Shown here: positions 1 to 11,031 of the stretch, in pieces | How positions within the stretch are numbered: the stretch's first letter is position 1 | How the letters are laid out: every line of letters starts with the position of its first letter | Source of the DNA: Cornus controversa | Taxonomy: Eukaryota; Streptophyta; Magnoliopsida; Cornales; Cornaceae | Direction: 5' to 3' | Assembly: GCA_026545225.1 (NCBI GenBank) | Contig: CM048847.1 | Location: 7,744,501-7,808,500, forward strand | DNA length: 64,000 nt | Translations under genes and position numbers: made by a program | The notes under the pieces: model-generated | The model's database searches: none | Told to the model about the DNA's origin: nothing | Seen by the model: the letters and a program-made list of their open reading frames with translations, nothing else

Positions 1-611
1 AAATCATATTCCATATGACACTACACAAGTTGTATATCCGCTACAAATTTCAAGTCAAATGTTTCAACTCAGCCAACTCTGGGAGTATTATCAAATGAAA
101 AATTAATTTCACGCACCAATTCATTGAACTTTCATGAGGATCATTCACACTGTGTTAATCATTCCACTATAGTCCAAAGGTAGTCAAACCAATTATTCAG
201 ACAACCTCAAATCACTACATATGTCTAAACCAACACATTGTTCTTACACTTCATGCACGTACCACATGTAACCTAGCATATTGTATCAACAATTAAGCAC
301 ATAAAATTTCTAATAACATGCACTTAGTCTCAACTTACCCTCACAACCTCAATTCTAGGATCATAAGTTCAAAGTCATAATCCTATAAATCATCAAATCC
401 TTCTACTCAAAACGTGGGTTAACCCTCCCTGTTGTCCTCATAACTCTATATATGATCTAACCATTACCCATCGTCCCTAGGTATTCTGACCTAGAGCTCT
501 GATACCATGCTGTTGGTATCAGAGACTTGATCTAACCCTCATAATTTCAAATGTTATCTGAACACCACCCATCGTCCCTAGTTATTCTGACCTAGAGCTC
601 TGATACCATTC
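1..611 (-). mobile_element. Internal 5' leader of a second, left-hand copy of element A
   Basis: This stretch repeats 7768-8378 almost base for base. That region is the leader between gag and the 5' LTR of element A. It ends with a primer-binding site GCTCTGATACCA (597-608; TGGTATCAGAGC on the minus strand, matching the 3' end of initiator tRNA-Met), three bases from the LTR at 612. The LTR at 612-3264 is therefore the 5' LTR of an element running off the left edge as well as the 3' LTR of the element to its right. Apart from the leader, no coding region of the left copy lies in the window. Confidence 0.9.
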
Positions 612-3264
612 TGTCACGCCCCGGAATCCGGACTGCCGGGACTCCCCCGGACCGACCCCGAATCCCGAGTGTGAACCCATTCACTCAACCCCATGAACTA
701 TCTCAAGCATACTCATGCGATAGTATCAAGGTCTAATACCAAGTTAAAATGCCCCGATTTCTAATTCTCGGAGAACCGGAGGTTAAACGTCCATTTAAAT
801 CCAGTGAACCCTCATTACACTCATTTTCAGCGGAAGCTTAACTTAACTGTTGCATATAAATGCACACAACCACTCCTCAATCAATCCCCATGGGCCCTAC
901 ATTGATTCACACACTTTAAAGAACATTTACATGTCCACACCTTTGAAAATCACTCACTTTCGAGCCTCAAAACTTTCTGTGTTTGGAATCTGAAACTGAG
1001 GCTTATCCCATTGGATAGAGAATCCAAAAATACTCAAGTTCAAAAAAAACCACACTCAATTCCGATCTAGAACGAAGAAATTACGTCGAAACGAAGTTTT
1101 GGAAAAAGCTGTGAATAGTAATTTCGATCAATCGAAATTGGCATTTCGATCAATCGAAATTCATCTCGATTAATCGAGATTTTGACCCCCATCAATCGAA
1201 AAAAATAGCCTCTCGGTACCTTGGACCTGCAATATTTCGATCAATCGAAATGGGGACTTCGATTGATCGAAATTACCCCATTCTGGACCTCAAAAACACT
1301 CAGATTTCGCAACCATTTCGATCAATCGAAATGGGAGTTTCGATCAATCGAAATGGACATTTCGATTGATCGAAATGCACTTCCCAGCAACTCCAAAACA
1401 CCTATACAAGATCCATTTGAACTCAAATCTCAACCAAACCACCTTGGATCATTCATAAAATATATAAATCATCCCCCAATGATATAAAATCATACTCACA
1501 CATCAACCTACACATTTGAATCTCAAATCTTGTATAATCATAGAAAACTCATCCTAAATTCTCAATGCACCTAAAATTCAAGTGCATGAACCATCCTCAT
1601 TTTCCAAGGATCATATTCATCAACTCATACATACAACCTAACTCATACATCAAAATCCTACAACCGTGATTTCAATATAAATCCACTCTTCAAAACCTTC
1701 GTGTCCAAGAGTTCAAGATATAAAAGACAAAAAGGATACATTCATCCATTTAAGCTCCAAATTCATATAAAATCCATGAAACCATACACATAAGGATTCA
1801 AATGAATATACAAGTTACATATACCATGAATGTAACTATAAATCAACATAATCCACATGCCACATGCCGGCATGGATAGCCAAAAACATAATCCATACAT
1901 ATATCTCAAAAGATCCCCAAAATGCACCAAAATGCTCCAAGTAAGGAAGCAAGCTCTTTTCATCCATTCTCGGCTTCTTACCTGAAAAAAAATGTTTGGG
2001 GGAGCGGGGTGAGCAACACTGCGGCTCAGTAGAGATGCCCCTCCCCTCCTAGGTGCCGACCCGACACCGACCTACATGTCCCTCACTACATGGCATGTAA
2101 AATTCTTTCATGCACACGACAACATACAATTCAAGTATGAACGCACTCACTCATATATCATGTTTTTCAATGCATATCATTGCTATAACAAGCCTAGCAT
2201 ACATTCTAACATTCAAGACAACACATGGTCACATATATGTCATAAGGCATGCATATCACTCTCATATGCCTACTAACCACAACCTAGCATATTTTGATCA
2301 TGCTTCAACAACACACACACTTGCTATAAAATAACCTAGCATGCATTCAACATTTATACACAAACACAACCAACATATAATCATATGATTGCACCCCAAA
2401 ATACACATAACCCACATTTGCATATGATACACAATATAGCTAATCATGCTCTCATTTTGCACACTTTGCACATATTCAACCCACACATCATATATTCATC
2501 AAAATGGATCTATCTAGCATGCATAATCACAAGGGAAGAGGAAATATAAAAAATTCAGCCCCTTGCCCATCTCTCTCACATACAAACTCAACCGAAAACC
2601 TCTCCGAACCACCCAAAACCCTAGAATCGACAACTAGAAGAGAAGAAACACCCCTACCTCGAATTTCCAAGCTTTGAATCCAACTTTGAGAAATCCCAAC
2701 TTTCTCAACTTCACGAAATGGAGACTTTGATCGGTTCAAACCGATGCCCTTGATGTCCCCTACACACTTTCCTTCTTCGGCGAATCACGAATCCAAGCCG
2801 AATGCACCCGAAATGTAGAGAGAAGGTGGAGGGATGAAGTGGGATACGTAGAGAGAGAGAGAACCGTGAGAAATGAGATCTCAGATCTCCCTGGGATATT
2901 TATTCCAGTCCTAGGGGCGCAAAATGACCAAAATGCCCCCAAGTCACTTAACGTACCTTCCCGGGCTCCTTTTTCGATTTCGAAAACTCCTACGGCCTCG
3001 AAATCACTTCCTTAACTCATTAAACATTTCGTTACACTCAAAATCAAAAATAATTATTTTTCGGAAATTTTCCGAATTTCCGGGCCCCTGTTTGACCAAA
3101 AAGTCAAACTTCTCCAAATTTTCCAAAAACTTCCAAAAACCTCATAACATGTTTCCAAACATGTTTTCCACTCTCGAAACATCCAAAACATCATTTGAAA
3201 TGCATTTATAGCAAAAATGATGAAAATTTTTGAAAACCGGTCAAATTTGGTTCCAGTCTCTACA
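612..3264 (-). repeat. LTR of element A (shared by two tandem units)
   Basis: The LTR begins on the plus strand with TGTCACGCCCCGG and ends with GGTCTCTACA, giving TGTAGAGACC...GGGGCGTGACA in the sense direction. That terminal pair is shared with D. It aligns end to end with 8379-11031 at a constant offset of 7767. It holds a palindrome cluster at 1121-1377 and the block GAGCAACACTGCGGCTCAGT near 2010, which is also present in the D LTRs. Confidence 0.92.
1121..1377. repeat. Palindrome cluster TCGAT-NN-ATCGA in A LTR
   Basis: About eight copies of a 16-18-bp inverted repeat lie in 257 bp. Forms include TTTCGATCAATCGAAA, ATCTCGATTAATCGAGAT and TTTCGATTGATCGAAA. When one arm changes (TTTCGAT to TCTCGAT), the other arm usually changes to match. 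The same cluster is at 8888-9144 in the other A LTR and in related form in the D and Athila LTRs. Function is unknown: it could be a dimeric protein-binding array or RNA hairpins. Confidence 0.85.
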
Positions 3265-4060
3265 ACCTCCCCACCTTTAAAGAATTTCGTCCACAAAATT
3301 AGCATCATACTCTAAATTGCAAGACTGTTGTCACTAAACCTTAAGTGACCTTCCCGATCTTCCTTCTATCACAGGAAATAATCATAACTCGCCGGTATCC
3401 AACACGCGGCTTCCATTCTGTAACCAACAAGGTTCTTGGTTATGACATCACACTACCTTGTGCCACATTTCACAAAATATCAAACTATTGTCATATCTCA
3501 AAAGATGTCCAAATATCTCTAAAACTATAGTGCCATCATTTATTGTAACTAACACGACCATAAATTATCTCCCAAACCAAGTTCAGGAAGATCAAAACTT
3601 TAACCAATTTACTTTCCAATCTACCCACTTCCCAATCAGTGAAACTATGCATAGGCATCCCTTTCTAGTGATTCACCCTCCTTGAATCACAATCCTCAAA
3701 GTTCTCACACCAGACAACACCATGTTCTTACTGCAAACTTACACATTTCATCTGTGATCTGAGGCCATTGTTTGCTAAGGATTGATAAATCAATCTTGGG
3801 CTGGTTCGATCACCTTTCTCCAAAACTCATGAAATCTTCACTCCTGAAGTCTCATAATGAATCCTTGGATCCTTTCAATTTCACTGGTACCACAAGGTAC
3901 GGTTCACAAGTAACAAAATCTGTGAAAATCCCTATCGTTCACGCCATGATCCAGTCATGTCCCAAAACTAATCAAATCACATGTGACAATCGAAACTCAA
4001 TCTCTCAGGGTCACACCACCCACAATGATACATCCATAGACTAAACTGTCTCTCATGATG
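3265..4060. other. Element A 3' internal region, no recognisable coding
   Basis: This segment lies between the right end of the LTR and the minisatellite. The first bases (plus-strand CCTCCCCACCTTTAAAG) read as a polypurine tract on the minus strand directly upstream of the 3' LTR, as expected for plus-strand priming. The rest is AT-rich and shows no gag or pol motif in either orientation. Confidence 0.6.
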
Positions 4061-4079
4061 AAAATCTCACATCAGCAAG

Positions 4080-5095
4080 CGTGTCAATAGACAAGGCTGC
4101 ATCTCGATGACAACAATCACACTCTCAGGTGTGTCAAATGGCCAAACTGCCCCTCAACGAAATCACAATATCCAGGGGTTGTATCCATAGACAAAACTGC
4201 GTCCATAGTGACAACAACCAATCAACAATAGATGGGCCAATAGACAAAGCTGCGTCCCCCACCACTGATGCGTCAATAGACAAAACTGCGTCTGAGTGAC
4301 AATGATTGGGTCGATAGACAAGACTGCGTCCATACGACTCCGATCCTCAATTGATGTGCCAATAGACAAAACTGCGTCTAAATGACGACACCACTCATAT
4401 GCAACAATGGACAAAACTGCGCCCAGAGTCACCACCACTTGTCAATAGACAAAACTGCGCCTAAATGACAAGAATCTCAACTGATGTGCCGATAGACAAA
4501 ACTGCGCCTAAACGACAACACCACTCATATGCGACAATGGACAAAACTGCGCCCAGAGTCACCACCACTTGTCAATAGACAAAACTGCGCCTAAATGACA
4601 AGAATCTCAACTGATGTGCCGATAGACAAAACTGCGCCTAAATGACAACACCACTCATATGCGACAATGGACAAAACTGCGCCCAGAGTCACCACCACTT
4701 GTCAATAGACAAAACTGCGCCTAAATGACAAGAATCTCAACTGATGTGCCGATAGACAAAACTGCGCCTAAACGACAACACCACTCATATGCGACAATGG
4801 ACAAAACTGCGCCCAGAGTCACCACCACTTGTCAATAGACAAAACTGCGCCTAATTGACAAGAATCTCAACTGATCTGCCGATAGACAAAACTGCGTCTA
4901 AACGACAACACCACCACAATGTGACAATGGACAAAACTGCGTCCAGGGTCACTATCACTCGTGTCAATAGACAAAACTGCGCCTAATTGACAAGAATCTC
5001 AACAATGGATGGGTCAATAGACAAAATTGCGTTCATATGAGACCGATCCTCCAACTGATGTGTCAATAGACAAAACTGCGTCTCAATGACAGCAC
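4080..5095. repeat. Higher-order minisatellite inside element A
   Basis: About 23 units of roughly 40-45 bp each carry the core GACAAAACTGCG. From about 4360 to 4900 the units fall into a higher-order repeat of 130 bp made of three distinct subunits. The phase marker CTGATGTGCC recurs at 4481, 4611 and 4741, with a variant at 4871, exactly 130 bp apart. Units at both ends are more divergent, as expected when the middle of an array is homogenised by unequal exchange. D has no counterpart. Confidence 0.9.
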
Positions 5096-6534
5096 CACAA
5101 TGATCATCCCAAAGTCTGTAGCCTTCCAAGAATATCACATGTCCCCTCGAGTACACTATCATGTACTGGAACTCATAACCTCAAGAGCGGTTTAAACTAA
5201 CCTACCCTTGTTATCACAATCTCAATTATACACTCATTTATGAGTAAGAGTTGCCATACTCACAACATTCGAATTTCATTTCCTTATCTACTGATACTCA
5301 TCGAATCAATCCCACAATCACTTGGACCAGACACATTGTAAGAGAAGTACTAATCGAAGAGAAATGGCTGGCCAGGCCGTTTTTTCCCGCTAGTCCAACC
5401 CCGACTACATGCCTTTCTTGTCCCTCACACATTTAAATCCCTCAAACTTATAATCACAATCCAATCCCTATTTTATGAAATCACTGCTTAGGGGCTTTCT
5501 CAAAGTCCTAAGCTCCCACAATTGGAGTTTAACATAACTCCTACTTCTCAACTATCATTAGCTCACTCAAGCTCAAATATTTGGCATGTCTCGGCAAATC
5601 TCCAAAACTAGAATCCCTAGGCGATAATAACACGCCTAATAACCGAACCCCATGTACGGTTCACTTTCACATCCTCCAGAGCACTCGCTCCCTAGAGTCC
5701 ACAGTCTTTACCTCAAGACCTATCCAGTCTATCTCTACCTTTAGTCTAAGGTAATATCCTCGACTAATCACATCAATCACTCACAGTGATACTTTCCTAT
5801 AATTGAGATCATCAGTACTCAAAGTCATTCCATCATCATCAACCATGATTCTCTGACTGGAATGCATCTCAGGCATAATCCAAAGTCTCGTGTATCGTTA
5901 TAATCCACATCAATCCCATGCACTTAACATAACAAGCGCACTAACTAGAATAAGGCACATAAAGGGTGCACTTACCCAAACAAGTCACATAGTTCAGCCC
6001 AGTTTCGTAGGCTATCACCCAATGGAATCCAATTCCAAATCTAGGATCTTACATCCTACTAATCTAACAATCTCAAAATTTATCACCACATATCTATTTC
6101 AACGTCATTATTCGCTCAATTTTCAAACCTCTACCTAGGTTTACCAAAATCTCAAAATTTGGGACTTCTAAGTAGTGCCACATGTCGCCACTAACCACGT
6201 GATGCATAATAAAACACTAAAATGCAATGCTCAATCACATGAATAGCATATTTCACATAGCACATAACATATAACATGTTAAATCAAATAAATAAATACA
6301 ATGCATGATATGACATATGGTGCATCTAAACAACCCAATATTCTAGCCCTCGGGCTACAACTAAGAAAAATACCTACGACCACGCACAGTCCCGGAACAT
6401 TCTCAGCCTAAGCAATCGTGAAGGCAAGACCCAATTCCCTTAGTATACTAACACATACTCATGATATGCCACTTAATATACTTGCATAAATCATCATTAT
6501 AACTCATAAGTTGGAGATCATGGATATACCTCAA
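5096..6534. other. Element A internal region between minisatellite and gag
   Basis: AT-rich DNA with no intact domain. Around 6340-6420 the minus strand resembles the short stretch that precedes the protease in element D, which suggests that A was once continuous with a Tekay pol. No reverse transcriptase, RNase H or integrase motif is visible here. Confidence 0.5.
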
Positions 6535-7683
6535 TCACTGTGGATGAGTCCTTTGATACCTGGACTGTTGTCCTGAACCACTAGGAAGGTTCCTCATACT
6601 TGCTCGTAAAACCTGAGCAGACTGCATTGGCGGGGGTGGCGGTATTGCCACTGAGTCAATCTGACTCGCCAAGAACTGATCAGTGCGGTTAAGAGACTTT
6701 GTCCTACCCCCTGTACCCTGTCCTTGAGGACAATTCACTTTTAAGTGACCAATCTGATGACAAAGGTAACAAATCTGTCCATCTGCTGGTGCCAAATGTA
6801 TGCTGGGGCACTCAGACCTATAGTGACCCGGCTGCTGACAATGATGACACACTCTCCTTGACCCGACCGACTGTATAGACATGGAAGTTGTAGGTACTGA
6901 ATGTGTCATCTGCTGTCCCACTGATCCTTCGGATCGATAAGGACCACTTTTCTGCTTCTTCTTTGGCTGACTCTTAGGAGGATCGCACCTTTTCTCATCC
7001 TGTACCCTTTTATTGTCATTACCAAGCTCTTCTGCTATTAGTGCTCTTTCCACCACTGCAGTATAGCTTGTCAATCCCAGAATTCCAACTTTATCTCGCA
7101 AATAGGGTCGGAGACCTCTTATGAACTGTTTGACCTTCAGCTCTTCCGTTGGAATCATCTCTTTCGCAAATCGAGCCAAAGAGGTAAATCTGGTCTCGTA
7201 CTCCATAACTGTCATATCCCCGTGAAGCAAATCATAGAACTCTCACCTCAAGCTATCCTTCACTGTTACTGGAAAATACTTCTCGAAGAATAATGTTTCA
7301 AACATATTCCAGTCCATTACCTCAATGTCATGGCGGTTCCCAATGGACTTCCACCAACGTTTGGCCTCACCCTTAAGATAATGGGTGGCCACTTTCACCT
7401 TTAAGTTCTCCTCTACCTCAAGTACGGTAAGGAGTTCAACCATCTCATCAATCCAATTTTCAGCCACCATAGGGTCAGCCCCTCCTGTGTACGATGGCGG
7501 ATTATGCTTCCTAACATGCCCCAATGTCAACATCATCCTACTAGGAGCTGCTCTAGGTCGAGCCTGAGTCTCCTCTTGTGTTTCCCTAGCAATTTGTCGT
7601 ATGGTTGCAACCATATCATGCATAACTTGCTCTCCACTCATAGGGATTGTACCTCCCCTTTCACGAACTCTCCGTGGTGGCAT
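6535..7683 (-). pseudogene. Element A gag remnant (capsid and zinc knuckles)
   Basis: The minus strand carries a Tekay-type Gag. It starts MPPRRVRERGG, followed by a capsid region with the family signature around AKRWWKSIG and [13 protein letters not shown], then a basic Gln/Pro-rich linker and two CCHC zinc knuckles (CHHCQQPGHYRSEC and CYLCHQIGHLKVNC). It matches the Gag of D over its whole length, including the start MPPRR and the segment GHV(K/R)KHNPPSY. The start is placed at 7683 by that match; 7684-8378 is leader. It is broken, with about one interruption. It is a fossil capsid gene; its sequence relation to D fits a non-autonomous element mobilised by D-type Pol. Confidence 0.85.
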
Positions 7684-8262
7684 CTTGCTATATAGACAAC
7701 AAGAAGATACTTAAATCCCAAACCAAATCATTCAAAGCTGTATGCTTATACTAAACATGGAAGCATCAAATCATATTCCATATGACACTACACAAGTTGT
7801 ATATCCGCTACAAATTTCAAGTCAAATGTTTCAACTCAGCCAACTCTGGGAGTATTATCAAATGAAAAATTAATTTCACGCACCAATTCATTGAACTTTC
7901 ATGAGGATCATTCACACTGTGTTAATCATTCCACTATAGTCCAAAGGTAGTCAAACCAATTATTCAGACAACCTCAAATCACTACATATGTCTAAACCAA
8001 CACATTGTTCTTACACTTCATGCACGTACCACATGTAACCTAGCATATTGTATCAACAATTAAGCACATAAAATTTCTAATAACATGCACTTAGTCTCAA
8101 CTTACCCTCACAACCTCAATTCTAGGATCATAAGTTCAAAGTCATAATCCTATAAATCATCAAATCCTTCTACTCAAAACGTGGGTTAACCCTCCCTGTT
8201 GTCCTCATAACTCTATATATGATCTAACCATTACCCATCGTCCCTAGGTATTCTGACCTAGA

Positions 8263-8291
8263 GCTCTGATACCATGCTGTTGGTATCAGAG
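8263..8291 (-). other. Duplicated primer-binding site forming an inverted repeat
   Basis: CTCTGATACCA (8264-8274) and TGGTATCAGAG (8281-8291) form a perfect 11-bp inverted repeat around a 6-bp loop. Both arms are the initiator tRNA-Met primer sequence. The same structure is at 496-524 in the left copy. In RNA it would fold into a hairpin that hides this extra primer site and leaves the LTR-proximal one at 8364-8375 free. Confidence 0.8.
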
Positions 8292-8363
8292 ACTTGATCT
8301 AACCCTCATAATTTCAAATGTTATCTGAACACCACCCGTCGTCCCTAGTTATTCTGACCTAGA

Positions 8364-8375
8364 GCTCTGATACCA
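8364..8375 (-). other. Primer-binding site, initiator tRNA-Met, element A
   Basis: TGGTATCAGAGC on the minus strand lies three bases inside the 5' LTR end at 8379. This is the standard plant primer site for Tekay-type elements. Confidence 0.9.
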
Positions 8376-8378
8376 TTC

Positions 8379-11031
8379 TGTCACGCCCCGGAATCCGGAC
8401 TGCCGGGACTCCCCCGGACCGACCCCGAATCCCGAGTGTGAACCCATTCACTCAACCCCATGAACTATCTCAAGCATACTCATGCGATAGTATCAAGGTC
8501 TAATACCAAGTTAAAATGCCCCGATTTCTAATTCTCGGAGAACCGGAGGTTAAACGTCCATTTAAATCCAGTGAACCCTCATTACACTCATTTTCAGCGG
8601 AAGCTTAACTTAACTGTTGCATATAAATGCACACAACCACTCCTCAATCAATCCCCATGGGCCCTACATTGATTCACACACTTTAAAGAACATTTACATG
8701 TCCACACCTTTGAAAATCACTCACTTTCGAGCCTCAAAACTTTCTGTGTTTGGAATCTGAAACTGAGGCTTATCCCATTGGATAGAGAATCCAAAAATAC
8801 TCAAGTTCAAAAAAAACCACACTCAATTCCGATCTAGAACGAAGAAATTACGTCGAAACGAAGTTTTGGAAAAAGCTGTGAATAGTAATTTCGATCAATC
8901 GAAATTGGCATTTCGATCAATCGAAATTCATCTCGATTAATCGAGATTTTGACCCCCATCAATCGAAAAAAATAGCCTCTCGGTACCTTGGACCTGCAAT
9001 ATTTCGATCAATCGAAATGGGGACTTCGATTGATCGAAATTACCCCATTCTGGACCTCAAAAACACTCAGATTTCGCAACCATTTCGATCAATCGAAATG
9101 GGAGTTTCGATCAATCGAAATGGACATTTCGATTGATCGAAATGCACTTCCCAGCAACTCCAAAACACCTATACAAGATCCATTTGAACTCAAATCTCAA
9201 CCAAACCACCTTGGATCATTCATAAAATATATAAATCATCCCCCAATGATATAAAATCATACTCACACATCAACCTACACATTTGAATCTCAAATCTTGT
9301 ATAATCATAGAAAACTCATCCTAAATTCTCAATGCACCTAAAATTCAAGTGCATGAACCATCCTCATTTTCCAAGGATCATATTCATCAACTCATACATA
9401 CAACCTAACTCATACATCAAAATCCTACAACCGTGATTTCAATATAAATCCACTCTTCAAAACCTTCGTGTCCAAGAGTTCAAGATATAAAAGACAAAAA
9501 GGATACATTCATCCATTTAAGCTCCAAATTCATATAAAATCCATGAAACCATACACATAAGGATTCAAATGAATATACAAGTTACATATACCATGAATGT
9601 AACTATAAATCAACATAATCCACATGCCACATGCCGGCATGGATAGCCAAAAACATAATCCATACATATATCTCAAAAGATCCCCAAAATGCACCAAAAT
9701 GCTCCAAGTAAGGAAGCAAGCTCTTTTCATCCATTCTCGGCTTCTTACCTGAAAAAAAATGTTTGGGGGAGCGGGGTGAGCAACACTGCGGCTCAGTAGA
9801 GATGCCCCTCCCCTCCTAGGTGCCGACCCGACACCGACCTACATGTCCCTCACTACATGGCATGTAAAATTCTTTCATGCACACGACAACATACAATTCA
9901 AGTATGAACGCACTCACTCATATATCATGTTTTTCAATGCATATCATTGCTATAACAAGCCTAGCATACATTCTAACATTCAAGACAACACATGGTCACA
10001 TATATGTCATAAGGCATGCATATCACTCTCATATGCCTACTAACCACAACCTAGCATATTTTGATCATGCTTCAACAACACACACACTTGCTATAAAATA
10101 ACCTAGCATGCATTCAACATTTATACACAAACACAACCAACATATAATCATATGATTGCACCCCAAAATACACATAACCCACATTTGCATATGATACACA
10201 ATATAGCTAATCATGCTCTCATTTTGCACACTTTGCACATATTCAACCCACACATCATATATTCATCAAAATGGATCTATCTAGCATGCATAATCACAAG
10301 GGAAGAGGAAATATAAAAAATTCAGCCCCTTGCCCATCTCTCTCACATACAAACTCAACCGAAAACCTCTCCGAACCACCCAAAACCCTAGAATCGACAA
10401 CTAGAAGAGAAGAAACACCCCTACCTCGAATTTCCAAGCTTTGAATCCAACTTTGAGAAATCCCAACTTTCTCAACTTCACGAAATGGAGACTTTGATCG
10501 GTTCAAACCGATGCCCTTGATGTCCCCTACACACTTTCCTTCTTCGGCGAATCACGAATCCAAGCCGAATGCACCCGAAATGTAGAGAGAAGGTGGAGGG
10601 ATGAAGTGGGATACGTAGAGAGAGAGAGAACCGTGAGAAATGAGATCTCAGATCTCCCTGGGATATTTATTCCAGTCCTAGGGGCGCAAAATGACCAAAA
10701 TGCCCCCAAGTCACTTAACGTACCTTCCCGGGCTCCTTTTTCGATTTCGAAAACTCCTACGGCCTCGAAATCACTTCCTTAACTCATTAAACATTTCGTT
10801 ACACTCAAAATCAAAAATAATTATTTTTCGGAAATTTTCCGGATTTCCGGGCCCCTGTTTGACCAAAAAGTCAAACTTCTCCAAATTTTCCAAAAACTTC
10901 CAAAAACCTCATAACATGTTTCCAAACATGTTTTCCACTCTCGAAACATCCAAAACATCATTCGAAATGCATTTATAGCAAAAATGATGAAAATTTTTGA
11001 AAACCGGTCAAATTTGGTTCCGGTCTCTACA
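8379..11031 (-). repeat. 5' LTR of element A
   Basis: Near-identical partner of 612-3264, 2653 bp. It ends at GTCTCTACA, and the flanking 5 bp are CTATG. The matching target duplication would lie beyond the left window edge because the array continues leftward. A palindrome cluster lies at 8888-9144. Confidence 0.92.

Larger units (their letters stand above)
7684..8378 (-). other. Element A 5' leader
   Basis: Untranslated leader between the 5' LTR and gag in the sense direction. The LTR-proximal 140 bp contain a duplicated block (CCTAGAGCTCTGATACCA at 8257-8274 and again at 8358-8375), so the tRNA primer site is present twice in the same orientation, with a third, inverted copy between them. 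No open frame stands out. Confidence 0.75.
612..11031 (-). mobile_element. Element A: gag-only (TR-GAG-like) Tekay-type LTR retrotransposon, tandem unit
   Basis: Two 2653-bp LTRs (612-3264 and 8379-11031) with TG...CA ends flank a 5.1-kb interior on the minus strand. Order in the sense direction: 5' LTR, primer site for initiator tRNA-Met, leader, gag remnant, about 3.2 kb without recognisable pol that includes a minisatellite, a polypurine tract (plus-strand 3265-3282, rich in C and T), and 3' LTR. A short stretch near 6340-6420 resembles the start of the protease region of element D. Gag is close to that of D, so A is best read as a non-autonomous relative that would depend on Pol from D-like elements. 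The coding part is broken. The two LTRs differ at only about three sites by eye, so the array looks recent. Confidence 0.85.

Noticed and set aside
1221-1487. 88-residue frame with repeated FDQSK words
   Set aside because: The repeats are the palindrome cluster read as protein. The same words appear on both strands and in several LTRs, so it is DNA structure and not a gene.
4163-4438. 91-residue frame across the minisatellite
   Set aside because: Frame changes between units and no conserved periodic peptide extends through the array. Treated as non-coding.
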